Source: Euonymus europaeus
Taxonomy: Eukaryota; Streptophyta; Magnoliopsida; Celastrales; Celastraceae
DNA length: 64,000 nucleotides
NCBI GenBank assembly: GCA_963580455.1
Contig: OY756958.1
Location: 25,494,501-25,558,500, forward strand
Reading direction: 5' to 3'
Position numbers and translations under genes: made by a program. Under the pieces are notes generated by a model, which saw nothing but the letters and a program-made list of their open reading frames with translations, ran no database searches and was not told the origin of the DNA. Positions within the stretch are counted from its first letter, which is position 1; each line of letters begins with the position of its first letter. This document shows positions 36,845 to 48,074 of this stretch, piece by piece.

Positions 36845-37305
36845 TGATAGGATTGCGTTTGTCCCACATCGGAAGATGTGGAAGCTAAGATGTTGCTTAT
36901 AGGGAGAGGTATGGGCCTCCCTTAGTACCCAAGGTTTTCATTATTTTGTTGGATAACTGCTATTTTGAGTTATCCTATGTAGGACAATCCTATCAATACA
37001 CTCCCCTTCAAGACCAACGCCCACGTTGGTCAAACACCATGGGTACCAGACACCCATGGCCGGCCACTCCACAGGGGCGGCCTCAAGTTGAAGGCACCAC
37101 ATGAACCTTGCTTCGATACCACTAATAGGGTCGTGCCCATACACACCCAGCAGCAATGCCCAACAAACACCCACTTGCATGGGCCAGCTGTGCCCAAGGC
37201 CTCCCAACCGATACTAGAAAACCTTGGGTACTAAGAGAGGCTCATACCTCCCCCTATAAGCAACACCTTAGCTCCCACATCTTCCGATGTGGAACAATCC
37301 TATCA
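36845..37305. mobile_element. TRIM-related element with inverted LTR ends, in the PUB4 5'UTR intron
   Basis: GAAAG flanks both sides (36840-36844, 37306-37310). The left end is an LTR start in plus orientation (TGATAGGATTGCG... to about 36940). The right end is an LTR in minus orientation (about 37133-37305) ending AATCCTATCA. Between them lies a minus-oriented internal region with primer site (reverse of TGGTATCGAAGC near 37111-37122) and a polypurine tract followed by a second LTR start near 36985-36995. So the two outer LTR pieces point towards each other instead of being direct repeats. Relatives are the TRIMs at 5117 and 10139. Confidence 0.8.
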
Positions 37306-39182
37306 GAAAGCCAACGAATAACAAAAAAAAAAAAAAAAACAAGAGAGAGAAAAACCATTAAGCAAGTTGAAACACCAAACTACACCCAATGGTTGTATCT
37401 TATCATCTCTTTCACATTCTTTAGGAGCAACACATCCATAAATTCATCCTCTAGAAAAAAGGTTATACACAACAAATGAAAATTATTGAGGGACATGAAG
37501 TATACCTTTTCACCACGAAATCTTAATTCAAACGCCAAAAGTAAATTGTCAGATTAATGACCTTAGAGAATTGAGACCGTAAAAAATGAAGAACTCCTCT
37601 GTCAACACCCATAATTAAACCAACGCACTGCACAATATCAACAGTGTCGTCACAATATCAATGGATGCCACTCTTTAATATTCTTGGGAATGAACTCGAT
37701 GAAGTGACCAACAACCAATACCTGCTCAGAACTGAAACTGTGAGTTATGATACCTCAGAATTAGAATACTAGAAATAGGACATAGATTGTAAGTATCGAT
37801 AGTAAAATTTGCACAGCAAATCTGTCATGCCCTAAACAGACTGCCCCTTCCGCCAAGAAATAATTACATAATTTCCTTGAAACCATGTCACGCCAACAAA
37901 CTTTTGCAATATCCTTTGAAATGTCTAGCAGAAGGAAAAAACATGTGACTTCTCAATCAATGGTAAGATTAGTGCTCAATTATTCCCATCTCTCACACGT
38001 AAGCAAGCATGCATAGGACAGCAATTCCCTGTGTCTAGATTTCAGCTCAAGAGTATAAGAATCTAACACCCCCAATACTTGTATCTGTAGGTTAAATGAG
38101 TAGTTAAAAAAGGTAACTCACATGCACAAGGCTCTCACAGTGGAAGTGGGGTCGGGGAAGGAAAAGATGTATGCAACCATAGTACCATACCTCCGCATAT
38201 CAACATCAGCAAAGCTTTATCCAATCAACGATGGGGTCTGTTAGTCAGCGAAAGAGGGTACAAGTTTATATACACATTGATAAATATATGTACATACGTT
38301 TGCATTGATGCCAACTAGTTTGATTACCAATAAAAAGTGAATTGTCAAGAAAATGAATATTTAAGAGATATACCTTTTCATTGCCAAAGATATAACTCTG
38401 ATTCATAACATAATATTTTTAAATGGAAGCTGCACTTCTCCGCTCACTATTGTTTCATGTTTCTAGCTTCCAAAAGAACTCTTCCTTTCTCAGATATGTT
38501 TCTCTTCCTACAACTTCGGTGCACTTCAATGCAAGGGTTTTTCACTCAATCTTTCAAGGCAACATTTTATGTCACACGTCAAATGACATTATTCATTTTT
38601 ATTTTCATTCCCATGCCTTTAGACGCTCAACTCATTTTTAGTTATATTTACAGTTTTCACCAGCAGATGCGTCAAAGATTTTAAAGCTTGCCAAATAATA
38701 ATCCTTTCCTCATTTCCCCCTTTTTGAACAATTTTGCAAAATTATCATTTTTAGCTCAACCACCTCAAGAAACACAGAGATAGGGATAGAGTCCTGCGGA
38801 TGCCATAATAGGGGAGCCATTCACTAAAATAATCAAATCCGTCACAAAAAGCGCCAGGAAATATTACTAATCAGAGATAGCTATATGGGATAACTAAGTT
38901 TACACCATTTTATCTCCCCATATCCACGACACTAAGCAAGAAGACAACACCTTGAGATTCAATTGAAAAACAATTAGTCACAGTAAGATAAAATTAAGAA
39001 TATAGAACAAGACATGGCACTATAATTATTCAAATTCAAAGCAAATTTGCATTTGAGCGACAAAAAAAAGAAGCCCCAAATACAGTCGATGGAGCCGCCT
39101 CTGCAATCAAATTGAAAAACAAGAACTGAATAAGAAAGATAAAACACGAACCCTAGATGTGTAAGAGTTAGAGAAACAGTAC

Positions 39183-39270
39183 CTGAACGCAGCAAATGGC
39201 CAAGCGCCAGAAGAGACGGGCCTCCTCTCGTCTCTCTCCGAAAAACTGTAGCCAACTCAGATTTCGCTTA
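39183..39270 (-). other. Probable 5'UTR exon of PUB4
   Basis: On the minus strand this reads GAGAGACGAGAGGAGGCCC...TTGCTGCGTTCAG followed by a GTACTG donor at 39182-39181. It is upstream of and colinear with PUB4. A matching acceptor (GGATGGTACAG) lies immediately before the PUB4 start codon. It carries no ATG in frame. The 5' limit is not defined. Confidence 0.45.
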
Positions 39271-39349
39271 TTCTCTGCTGGTTTTAATTTTTTGTAAAAA
39301 ACTTAGTTCTGCAGGACATTCTCGTTATTGGAACACAGATGCAATCCTG

Positions 39350-39850
39350 TGTCTTCAACAGGGACATTATATATTGTTGGAATATATGTTTTTGTTGATG
39401 TTATTATCTTGTGTGTTTAATCGGAACATTAGATATTGTTGGAATATGTGTTTTTGCAGATGTATTATATTAGGAGATGTGTTTTGTTGATGTGGTTGTA
39501 TTGAATGTCTTTTGGCGCGATCAATCTTAGGTTGGGGCGGGACCTAAGGACCCGTCCACTGACCCGTGCCCTCGGAATGCCAGTGGAATGTAAGTCGCAG
39601 GTTATGCGACACAACGACAGGGACAGCTGAGTGGGCAGGTTAAATCACCAAGTGAGCGTGCACATTGGCGCGATCAATCTTGATTTTTATGTAGTTTTGT
39701 TGTGGAAATGATGTAAGAAAGGAAAATAGTTGGTTTGAAGAATTGAGAAATAAATAATTGTATTGGGATATGTGTTTTGTTGGTGTGACTCTATTGAAAT
39801 ATGTGTTTTGTTGATATGATTGTATTGGGATACGTGTATTATTTGAATTT
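39350..39850. repeat. MITE-like repeat interrupted by a 136-bp insert
   Basis: The words TGTGTTTTGTTGATGTGG, ATTGGAATATGTG and TTGTATTG recur several times on both sides of 39529-39664. They match, in the same or inverted sense, the interior of the Harbinger-like elements at 8616-9558. Exact ends were not resolved. It lies just upstream of PUB4. Confidence 0.5.
39529..39664. mobile_element. Unidentified 136-bp GC-rich insertion with 17-bp flanking direct repeats
   Basis: The perfect 17-bp repeat TTGGCGCGATCAATCTT flanks it at 39512-39528 and 39665-39681. The insert is distinctly GC-rich in AT-rich surroundings. It has no poly-A or poly-T border, no obvious terminal inverted repeat, no frame, and matches no RNA gene that I recognise. 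A duplication of this length is usual for non-LTR retroposons such as SINEs. The segment CAGCTGAGTGGG loosely resembles a Pol III A-box. Confidence 0.55.
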
Positions 39851-40129
39851 TTATGTGATAAAAACAGGGTCCATAAATAATTTTAATTGGGACAACAATA
39901 TGTAAATCATTGCATGCACTCTTACATTTTTATTATCTTTCTATTTTCCGGTAAATAATTTATGATTTTCTATTTTTATTTATCATTTTTTTCCTGTGTA
40001 ATTCATAAAAACAATATAATCCATATATATGATATGTAGATTGTCTATTTGAGCTAAAATTTTATTACACTATGATAGTATAATACATATTTGTTATTTA
40101 TTGCATTTTTATTGAAATTATGTCGGGTA

Positions 40130-40374
40130 CTCGAACCCGTTAAGGTTTAGTAGTTAGGATCCTAAAGTTTAGCACTTGGAACATTTAGGAATTTAGTTGC
40201 AAATCCAAACCATTTAGGTCACAACATGGAAATCCAATATGCGAGCCCGTTAGGGTTTAGCGAATTCATTTCCCTTGGGGTTTATGACACTTATTATTTA
40301 GGATACAGCATGAAAATTTGATACACAAGCCTGTTAGGGTTTAGCGAATTCGTTCCTCTTAGGGTTTAATACTT
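40130..40374. repeat. Second locus of the telobox-bearing tandem repeat
   Basis: Units near 40243 and 40327 (GAGCCCGTTAGGGTTTAGCG, AAGCCTGTTAGGGTTTAGCG), and a weaker one before them, match the array at 13868-14095. The array is broken at 40374 by the retroposon at 40375-41098 and resumes at 41099 with CTTAGGGTTTAATACTT. The following AT-rich DNA to about 41400 matches the flank of the first locus. Confidence 0.7.
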
Positions 40375-41098
40375 TTTTTTGAGAATAATGAACATATTTC
40401 ATTAAACAAACTATCCAAAGAGAGATACAAGCCTCCTGAAAAGGCAGAACAAACATTCTAAAGAGGTAAAACAACTCACCCAAAGTGAGAACAACCACCC
40501 CCACATAGGGGAGATTAAACCAGGGAATAATAAACAACCAAAGAAATCTACAAAAGAAAATATCAGAGTTGAAAATACAAGATCAACACCACCAAATAGC
40601 CTACAAAGGCCAGATCTAGACACTGCTACCAGACGAAAGGTAGTACACAACAAGATGGGCGCCGACAGCCGCATGAATTCCATAAGAATAGCCCAAATCC
40701 AGATATGAGAGAATTGGTGCCAGATCTGCACTTTCTGCCACCAATACACATCCGCTGTAGAGATCCGAGGATGCTTCACTTCCACTTTATTAGAAACATG
40801 AAAAAACGAGTAAAAGCAAACAAAACAGAAGAATAGAGAAAGAGGAAAGAAGAGATGAAAATGGAGGGGAAGAAGAAAGGAGAAGAAAGGAAACACAAGG
40901 AATAAAAGAGAAACTGGAAAAGAGGGAAGATGAAAACAATGGAAGAAAGAAGAAAGGGAGGGGGAAGGAGAGGAGGTCAACGCCTCCTCTCGTTGACCTC
41001 CTCTCCTCCCCAAAATGGATCTACAAAATGAAAAACCAGAGAGGGAAGAGTGAGAGGGAAAGGGAGAGAGAGACTCGCGCGTTACAATTTAGTCACCC
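40375..41098 (-). mobile_element. Non-LTR retroposon with 17-bp target duplication
   Basis: CTTAGGGTTTAATACTT occurs at 40358-40374 and 41099-41115. Directly inside the left copy is a T run (poly-A tail on the minus strand), so the element is inserted in minus orientation and is 724 bp long. The purine-rich right end (GAGAGGAGGTCAACG with its inverted copy) is its 5' end. A 200-codon minus frame at 40411-41013 is hydrophobic and Phe/Leu-rich and shows no reverse-transcriptase motif. I judge it a truncated LINE or a SINE-like passenger. A relative lies at 30930-31440. Confidence 0.75.
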
Positions 41099-41997
41099 CT
41101 TAGGGTTTAATACTTATTGTATAGATTACAATATGAAAATCAATATACAAGCTCATATTAGTATCTATAAATAAACACTATAACTTACATAATTCACATA
41201 TTAATATAAAAAATAATGTAATTAAAAACAATGTAATTAAAAATGACTGAATAAAACCTATCGATGATGGATCTTGTTTGATGGATATTTACTTGTTGAT
41301 TTTGGATATATAATTTTTTTTGAAATCTAATATATATTTTAAGAGATAAAGTGTTTTAAAATTTCGTTTAAGAAAAAAAATAAAATAAAAATGTGCTGTG
41401 AATTTTTAAATAATATATTTTATTTTTTAAAATTTTAATTTTTCATTTCATACGCTTACAAACTGTGTCATGTAAACTTGGATTAGTGTTGGGCTATAAA
41501 AATTTGGATTATTTAGCATTACTCTAAAAAGACTTCCATGACGTTTATGATTATTTTAGTTGCCAAATGAGAGGGGATTTGGACTTTTTTTAATTTGTTT
41601 TTTTTCTTTTTATTTGTTTAATGTTTGCAGGTTCTCAATTAATTAGGAAAATATAGTATTATATACATGGTAATATGAGAAGGCTCTTGTTAATAGTTAT
41701 CATTTTGATCAAGAATCAGTGAAAATGAAACTGGCTACCTCTTGCATGGTCATGTTAAATGACTATTACAATTAAAGATAGTAAATGGTAAAAAAAATTA
41801 TATGCATTTGTAGTGACAAAAAATATTTTTCACTTGTTGGTCAGTCAAGAAAAGTAGAAAACTTCAAGTTAATAATTGCCCTTACGATGAGGAACATTGT
41901 GAGGATAACAGCATGAGGCCCACTGCACCTAAGAATTTCCGCAAATAGAGCGGATATATGGGGTCCATGTGTCTTGCTATGTCAGTATGATATTGTC

Positions 41998-42069
41998 AAA
42001 ACTAAATTCATTAAAGAAAATACATGAAAATTTTAATTGGTTTTAAATCATTGGATGCAAGTGTGTGTA

Positions 42070-42109
<40 letters not shown>

Positions 42110-43368
42110 TTCTTCAAAGATTCAATAATCGAATACATGATTCAACCGTTAAACTTAAATATTTTTTATTTTTTATTTTTTATAGTTTTTAAAAATTATT
42201 TTATACCACAATCATGTCAGACCCATAATTTTTGGATCCGGAGGTTGTGCGGTTCTGATTGTGCGGTGTTGGTGTGCGGTGGTTGTTTTGAGCCTTTGGA
42301 TTTAAAATATTTCATCCAACGGCTGGAACAAATTTAACTAAAATAAGAGACAAACCCCACTCTTATCAAAAATCGAGAAACTTCATATTCTGGCTTCAGT
42401 CTCTCTCCTCCTCCTCCTTCTCCCTTCGTTAGACTCTGCCGCCACCGTCGATGACACTGATGCCATGTTAAAGCTCGCCTCCGCCCTCCAGCTTGCCCCC
42501 ACAGGATGGTCCATGAAGCCTCCCCTAGGTTACTGAGATTGTAGAGGCGTCAAATCTAACTCCTCACCAGTGTTACCGCCTCTCAAATCTGGCGACAGAG
42601 CTGTCTATGATGTCCCAGCCTCTGTCCAGTGCGAAACTCTCTCTCTTAAGGTCTCACTTCGTTAAATGCTCTCAACCTAGGAGAGAACTGAAATCTTGCG
42701 CGTCGTGTCCGTTCCCTCAGGAGTTGACGGGGTCTTCAAGTCTCACTACTCTAGTTCTCAACAAAGCTAACTTGTACAGTTCTATATATGATATCTTCGA
42801 TTTCTTCACCAATTAGTAGAATGCGAGGCTCTCGTACAACAATCTCACTGGACCTTTTCCAGATGGGTTAGTACCAACGATCATTAGGCAGAGGATTTTA
42901 TTAGGTATTGGATTTTGTAATTTTTACCATATTATACAGCTAAACTAGTAAAAAAAAAAGTACTTTAGTTTAGGCAAGTTAAAGAAGAAGAAGATGTTCA
43001 CAGAAAAGAGAGAGAGGAAGACAATGATTTGTCATTTATTTGAGTTAAATTCGTTCCAGCCGTTCGATGAAATCATTTAAATCCAACGGCCTAAAACATC
43101 TACCGCACACCAACACCGCACGGTCATAACCGCACAACCCCCGGATCCAAAAATTATGGGTCTGACATGATTGTGGTATAAAATAATTTTTAAAAACTAT
43201 AAAAAATAATAAATAGAAAATATTTAAGTTTAACGGTTGAATCATGTATTCGATTATTGAATCTTTGAAGGAACATATATATATATATATATATATGTTC
43301 CACACTTGCATCCAATGATTTAAAACCAATTAAAATTTTCATGTATTTTCTTTAATGAATTTAGTTTT
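41998..43368. mobile_element. Long inverted-repeat transposon-like element carrying a gene fragment
   Basis: The arms are about 41998-42354 and 43026-43368. They are reverse complements over some 340 bp with scattered differences and unequal CA/TA repeats (42070-42110 and 43276-43302). The outer borders read AAAACTAAATTC...GAATTTAGTTTT. Long arms around captured exon-derived sequence suggest a Pack-type Mutator-like element. I could not find a 9-bp target duplication, so the superfamily is uncertain. The cargo is the receptor-kinase fragment at 42436-42870. Confidence 0.75.
42436..42870 (+). pseudogene. TMK-like LRR receptor-kinase ectodomain fragment
   Basis: Translation in shifting frames gives DDTDAMLKLASALQLAPTGW, the cap of the TMK family leucine-rich-repeat ectodomain. 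Further on it gives ELTGSSSLTTLVLNKANLYS, and then LSYNNLTGPFPDG in yet another frame. These are the order and wording of TMK LRRs. Stops (for example TGA at 42536-42538) and frameshifts break it. The repeats between are shortened and no transmembrane or kinase part is present. TMK kinases transduce auxin at the plasma membrane; this fragment cannot. It lies between the inverted-repeat arms, so transposon capture is the likely origin. Confidence 0.75.
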
Positions 43369-43600
43369 ATTCAACATTAAATTAAATTCAGAATCAGTGA
43401 TACTTATCATTCATTATGTTTTGATAATTTTTTTAAAAATATTGATATCAAAAAATAAGGAAATAAGAGTGACTACTCTTGCTTTATAAAAGAGTATTCT
43501 ATCCCAATTCGGGCCAACCAGACCATGCGTGTCTTCAATTTCTGGTTAAATTCATAAATTGTTGGTCACAGAGCGATTGCCACTGTTGGCGGCCAGCTAA

Positions 43601-44016
43601 GGCATCTCCAACAAGGTATGTAAATGAGGATGTAAAACTTATAACTACTATTTTACATACTAAAACTCACAAAAATTCATTCCAACAAAGTATGTAAATG
43701 AGAATGTAAATTTGCATTCTCAAAATGGGTTCCCAAATTTAGGAACTAGAACAAGAGAGAGAGAGAGAGTATGTATATTTTTGGAGGGAAATTAACCACC
43801 TTGTAAGCCAATAGTAGTGAAGTAAACTTTTAAACCAAACTAATATATTCATGGATCATGATTAAAAAATATAGATAAATGATATGGAAACTCATTTCAT
43901 ACCTTATTGTTGGAATGAGTTTTTGTCAAAATATGTAAATGAATATGTAAACATCTTTTAGAGTATGCATAGTAAAATTTACATACCCAATATACAATTC
44001 CTTGTTGGAGTTGCTC
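43601..44016. mobile_element. Tourist-like MITE with TAA target duplication
   Basis: The 416-bp element has terminal repeats GGCATCTCCAACAAGG on the left and GAGCAACTCCAACAAGG on the right strand. TAA flanks both sides (43598-43600, 44017-44019). Subterminal words GTATGTAAATGAG are repeated in both orientations. The PIF/Harbinger assignment rests on the TAA duplication and terminal repeats. No coding capacity. Confidence 0.85.
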
Positions 44017-44094
44017 TAATAAACCTCTAGTTTTTACTACATGACCTTAATTTCTTATTATTTCGTATTAGAAAATAAAGTTCAAGCCTAAGTG

Positions 44095-44290
44095 TTGATT
44101 TTTTTGATAAAATATACTTAACCTCATAAATTATATAGATGAAAGACCCCTCACAAGACAGGGGAAAACCGAACAATAGGATCCAAGCTTTAATTTGCCT
44201 AAAAAAAGGCGAGAAAAGCAACACAAACAACAACATAATAGAAAACTACATTCAAAGAGAGAGTCAAAGACCTCGGCAGCCCTTGTCACC
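44095..44290 (-). repeat. Possible retroposon 3' remnant
   Basis: The segment starts with a T run (TTTTTTTGATAAAATATAC) and continues with CTCATAAATTATATAGATGAAAG and a CAACACAAACAACAACATAATAG word. That resembles the T-run start and layout of the retroposon at 40375. No target duplication was found. Weakly supported. Confidence 0.3.
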
Positions 44291-44599
44291 TAAAGCTCAA
44301 GACCATACGATATGATCATCATGTCGAATAACACCTTCATCAGCCAAAACATTTAGCTCCCTTGGTATGAACACAATATCCAATGATCTAATATTGAGCT
44401 TTGATGTGCAGATTGCATTCCAAATGAAGTTGAATGCAATCTAATTGGAAAAAATGGTGGTCAACTACTATTTGATCAATAAATAATTACAACTAATTGA
44501 GTATTAGTTGAATGCAATCTAGTGGATTCTAATCTTCAATATAAATATTAGAGATTGAAGTTGAAAGTTGTCCAAAACCATTTTTTGGATGAATGAAAA

Positions 44600-45470
44600 T
44601 TGACTCCAAAAGTGGTCATGCTAGACATGATATATTGAGTGCAAACTAGTAGAAATGTAGGAATCCCATATTGAAGAATTATGTTGTGTGACTTGGGTTT
44701 ATAAACCCAAGTGTTGGATATAAGAATTGGGTCTAAGGACACCTAAACTTTTGTGAGGAAGTGAGGCTCTACATCATGGGCTTGAGCTCACTAAAACACG
44801 CACGTAAGCGTCGGGCTCAGCTTGGGCTGGGACTTACGTTGCCCATCTGGATTTATTCTTTTGCACTAGCCCACTACCCAGGTTCGTTGAATGTGGACAT
44901 AAGACTTAATTCAAATTCAAATTGACCGTTACAATATTAATTTAAAATTCCGTTAGAGTTTTAAATTTGATTTATTACTGTAATTTATTTTGATATCCCT
45001 AGTTTTTAGGATCTATTTTCCTTGGGTTCTACTATAAATAGTAGCCCAAATGGTATGGGAAAAACACACCGAATTTCCAAAGCTTCATTCTGCTAAACTT
45101 TTTCTTCCATATTTCCTTCCGTTCCACAAATCTGAGAGTGTTATTCATATTGTTGTTTGACCGAGTCTGTTAGTGAGGTGTCTCACTCATCTACAGTTCA
45201 AGAAGTGTTGTATCTTGGGAGGTTTATTGCTCGGAGGGAGAGACACCAGTGACTGGACAATTTAACCTTAAGGAGATTCGTTGTTACGTACCTCACTTCT
45301 CTCATTTTCATACCGATCCGGGTTATTTGGTAACATTGATTGTTCTCTTTAATTACTAATTTTATGCCTGCTAATTTCATATGATATCTATCGTTGAATA
45401 ATCTATATATCATTATTTATTGTTAATCTGAATTTATTATATACTATCTATAATTTCCAACGGAATTTCC
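44600..45470 (+). repeat. LTR-like AT-rich segment with TATA box
   Basis: A TATA box (CTATAAATAG near 45030) is followed by a leader-like stretch (AAAACACACCGAATTTCC, CCTTCCGTTCC), and the stretch ends near TTTCCAACG. This is the layout of a Copia-type LTR promoter. No partner LTR, primer site or target duplication was found, so it may be a solo LTR or an unrelated relic. No coding frame. Confidence 0.3.
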
Positions 45471-46214
45471 AATGGCACAATACCCATCCACATGCATTAG
45501 CAGAGTCTGACTCCGATATAACCCCAGCCTGGCGAATAGCTGGAGGAGTAGCACATAACTCCAAAGCTATTTGAATTGCCATAAATTTAATAAAAATTTG
45601 TGATTAATTATGTCGTTTTGCAGCATACACACACATATATATGAGAACTTTAATCGATTAAATAATTACGAGGGGATGTTCTGTACGGATTGGGGTATGC
45701 TACAATTCATAATAAATAGCACGGTCAACTTTTTTTAAAATTTCAGCCGTTCCTTTAATCCATTGGATTACAATATTGCCATGTTATCATTAAAATTTTG
45801 GGTTTTCCTCCGATGTAAAATTGCTTTTGTTTTCAAGCAAAATTTTCCCTCTATTCGTTAAAATGAAGAACGCTCCTTCCATTCTCGATGGAGTGACTCC
45901 ATCTTAGCTAAAATCTTTCAAGTGCGGTTGTAGCTTTTGAGAGGAGTGGCTTTTTCGTCTCTTGATTTAGAGACTTCTGTTTATTTCACCGATTTTTTTT
46001 TGCCTCCTAAGAGAATTGTTATTCCACCATTTAATCATCGTCGATCCGTTTGGGTAAAGGTAATCTCTTGTTCTCTTTCTAGTTCGCATTTTTTGATTGG
46101 GATTATTACTGCTTTCACCTCATATTTGTTGGTGATTTTCATGAGAGGGATTTTTGGATTTTTTGTTCATGTGGTTACTCTATTTATTCAATTCCTTTTA
46201 CATGCATTATGCAG

Positions 46215-46920
46215 ATGTATGATGTTAATATGGGTGACGATAATGGAGAATTGATGCCTCATGTTGGAATGGTATTTAATACACTAGAAGAGGCTTGGAA
46301 TTATTGGTGCAATTATGGGAAACAAATTGGGTTTTCAGTACGAAAAGATTTCAAAAATACTAGTAAGAAAGATGGAGAAATTACTAGTAGAGGATTTGTG
46401 TGCTCTAAGGAAGGAGTTCGTAAATAAGACAAGCGTCGAAGAAGCGGTTATCATAGAGATGAGACAAGAACTGATTGCAAAGCAAGATTTTTTCTTTCAC
46501 TTGAACGGCAGATTGGAAAGTACAAAGTATATGATTTTGTTCCAGAACATAATCATATGCTTCATCTCTTAGAGACTACATACATGATGAGATCGCAAAG
46601 AAAAATAACTGAAGTACAAGCAGCAGCAATAGATTTAGTATGTGGTTCTGGAATTAAACCCAAAGATGATTATGACTGAGTTTTTCTTCCTTTTCTTGTA
46701 GGAAACATCAAGTTTGAGTAGATTATCTTATAATGACTTTTACCCGCAACAATTGAGTATGCAGGGAATTGGCTTCCAGCCCTATTATCAGGATATTGCA
46801 CATTTTGGCACTTCGCAGATTTTGGGAAATTTCATTCCAACAAATTTGGGACAAGTTCAGATGACACCTGAATATATGACAAGTTTTGGAGTAGTGCCAA
46901 GATCTTCATCAACCATATGA
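46215..46920 (+). pseudogene. FAR1/FHY3-type DNA-binding domain gene, broken and lacking transposase core
   Basis: Segment 46215-46681 encodes an N-terminal acidic start (MYDVNMGDDNGELMP) and a FAR1 zinc finger. That has GMVFNTLEEAWNYWCNYGKQ, then FVCSKEG, TDCKARF, and EHNHMLH with the Cys/His ligands, then KITEVQAAAIDLV. A TAA at 46425-46427 interrupts it after EGVRK; the frame resumes at once. A second segment, 46702-46920 after a TTGTAG acceptor, encodes a C-terminal tail (LSRLSYNDFYPQQLSMQGIG to SSSTI) like FRS-family ends. The MULE transposase and SWIM domains normally between them are absent. FAR1-family proteins are light-signalling factors derived from Mutator transposases. This copy lies inside Mutator-like termini. 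One nonsense codon and a deleted middle make it a pseudogene, unless the short zinc-finger product is made. Confidence 0.75.
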
Positions 46921-47653
46921 TTTCTTGATATGAAAATATTGTAATTTATTACCATGTGTTTCCATGCTGAGACTTTGCCATGTTGGCCCTTGCTTTTGAT
47001 TAACAGGTCCAGATTTTGTATGTAATGTACTGATATGGAGGATATGTCATCAGGCGCGCCTTTAACAATTATATGGATTCTCCTATGTGCATCAAAAAAA
47101 ATTGGAATCTTCTATGTTGATGCTGTTTATTATTGATGCAAAAGGACTCTTAGCCATGTGTCAATAATTTGCTCTTTTAGTTTTGTGAATTTTGAGTAGT
47201 CTCACATGAGTCTTAATATTTTCTGAAAACATATAGAATTCAATGGGCATTGTTTGCTGTTAAAGTACTTGGGTATATGGTGACTATATATTCGTGTAAA
47301 GAAAATAAGCAGTTGGACAGTTTCATATGTTGGTAATGGGAGGAGGGGGCCAATTGGTTGAAGTACCTAGATTATTTTGTATGAAAGGCATCACTTTGCT
47401 ATAGCACAATTAATGAACAAAGAAATCCAAATTTTGCAAATATTGAATCCAGTATAACAATTTACATACAATTTATGGAAATCGGCCTTCATTTACAGAG
47501 ATAGCAGGTTCTTTGTCAAGACAATCCTCCTCAGTTCTAGTAATTTCAACCAATAATAGCATCTTAAAATAAAAACAAGAAACAATTTAAGACAATAATT
47601 TTCAGCTCATGAAGCAACAAAGATGGGCCCTAATCTAACAGAGAATCACATAT

Positions 47654-48074
47654 CATCACCCTTGCTCTCCTCATTTTCAAGCTTCTCCTCCGCTTCCTTA
47701 TTCTCTTCAGCAGCTACTCACCACCAACGATATCATTATATAATCTACCAAGTCTCAATATCTTATGGTACAACCTTAGTTCCCAACAAGTCAATGTAAA
47801 TCAGCACCCACATAATCCAAAATTACAGAGTGAAATAAACCTAATATGAGATTGAAAACCCAATCTAAAAATGTAACAACACAAAATTGTTTCCCTCTGA
47901 CGGAGTCCGAACGTGATCGATCTTGAGGAATCGCTGTGTGTCGGCTTCGATAAACAAATCGCTTCTCACGAAGATTGTGAAAGGTGGGAGAAGATGTTCA
48001 CGATAGAGAGAATGAGGTATGAGTTTAGTGATTTTGAAATTTTTGGATTTGATTTGCTGGGAGAACAAGTTCAT
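47654..48074 (-). other. Unidentified minus-strand open stretches inside the Mutator-like element
   Basis: On the minus strand, 48074-47865 reads PPFTIFVRSDLFIEADTQRF and ends in a stop. Further left, about 47720-47654 reads AAEENKEAEEKLENEESKGD then DM and stop, an acidic tail typical of a real protein end. A splice between them is possible. I recognise neither. They may be captured host exons. Confidence 0.3.

Noticed and set aside
40411..41013. 200-codon minus-strand frame, Phe/Leu/Ser-rich.
   Set aside because: It lies wholly inside the retroposon, has no known domain, and its composition follows the purine-rich opposite strand.
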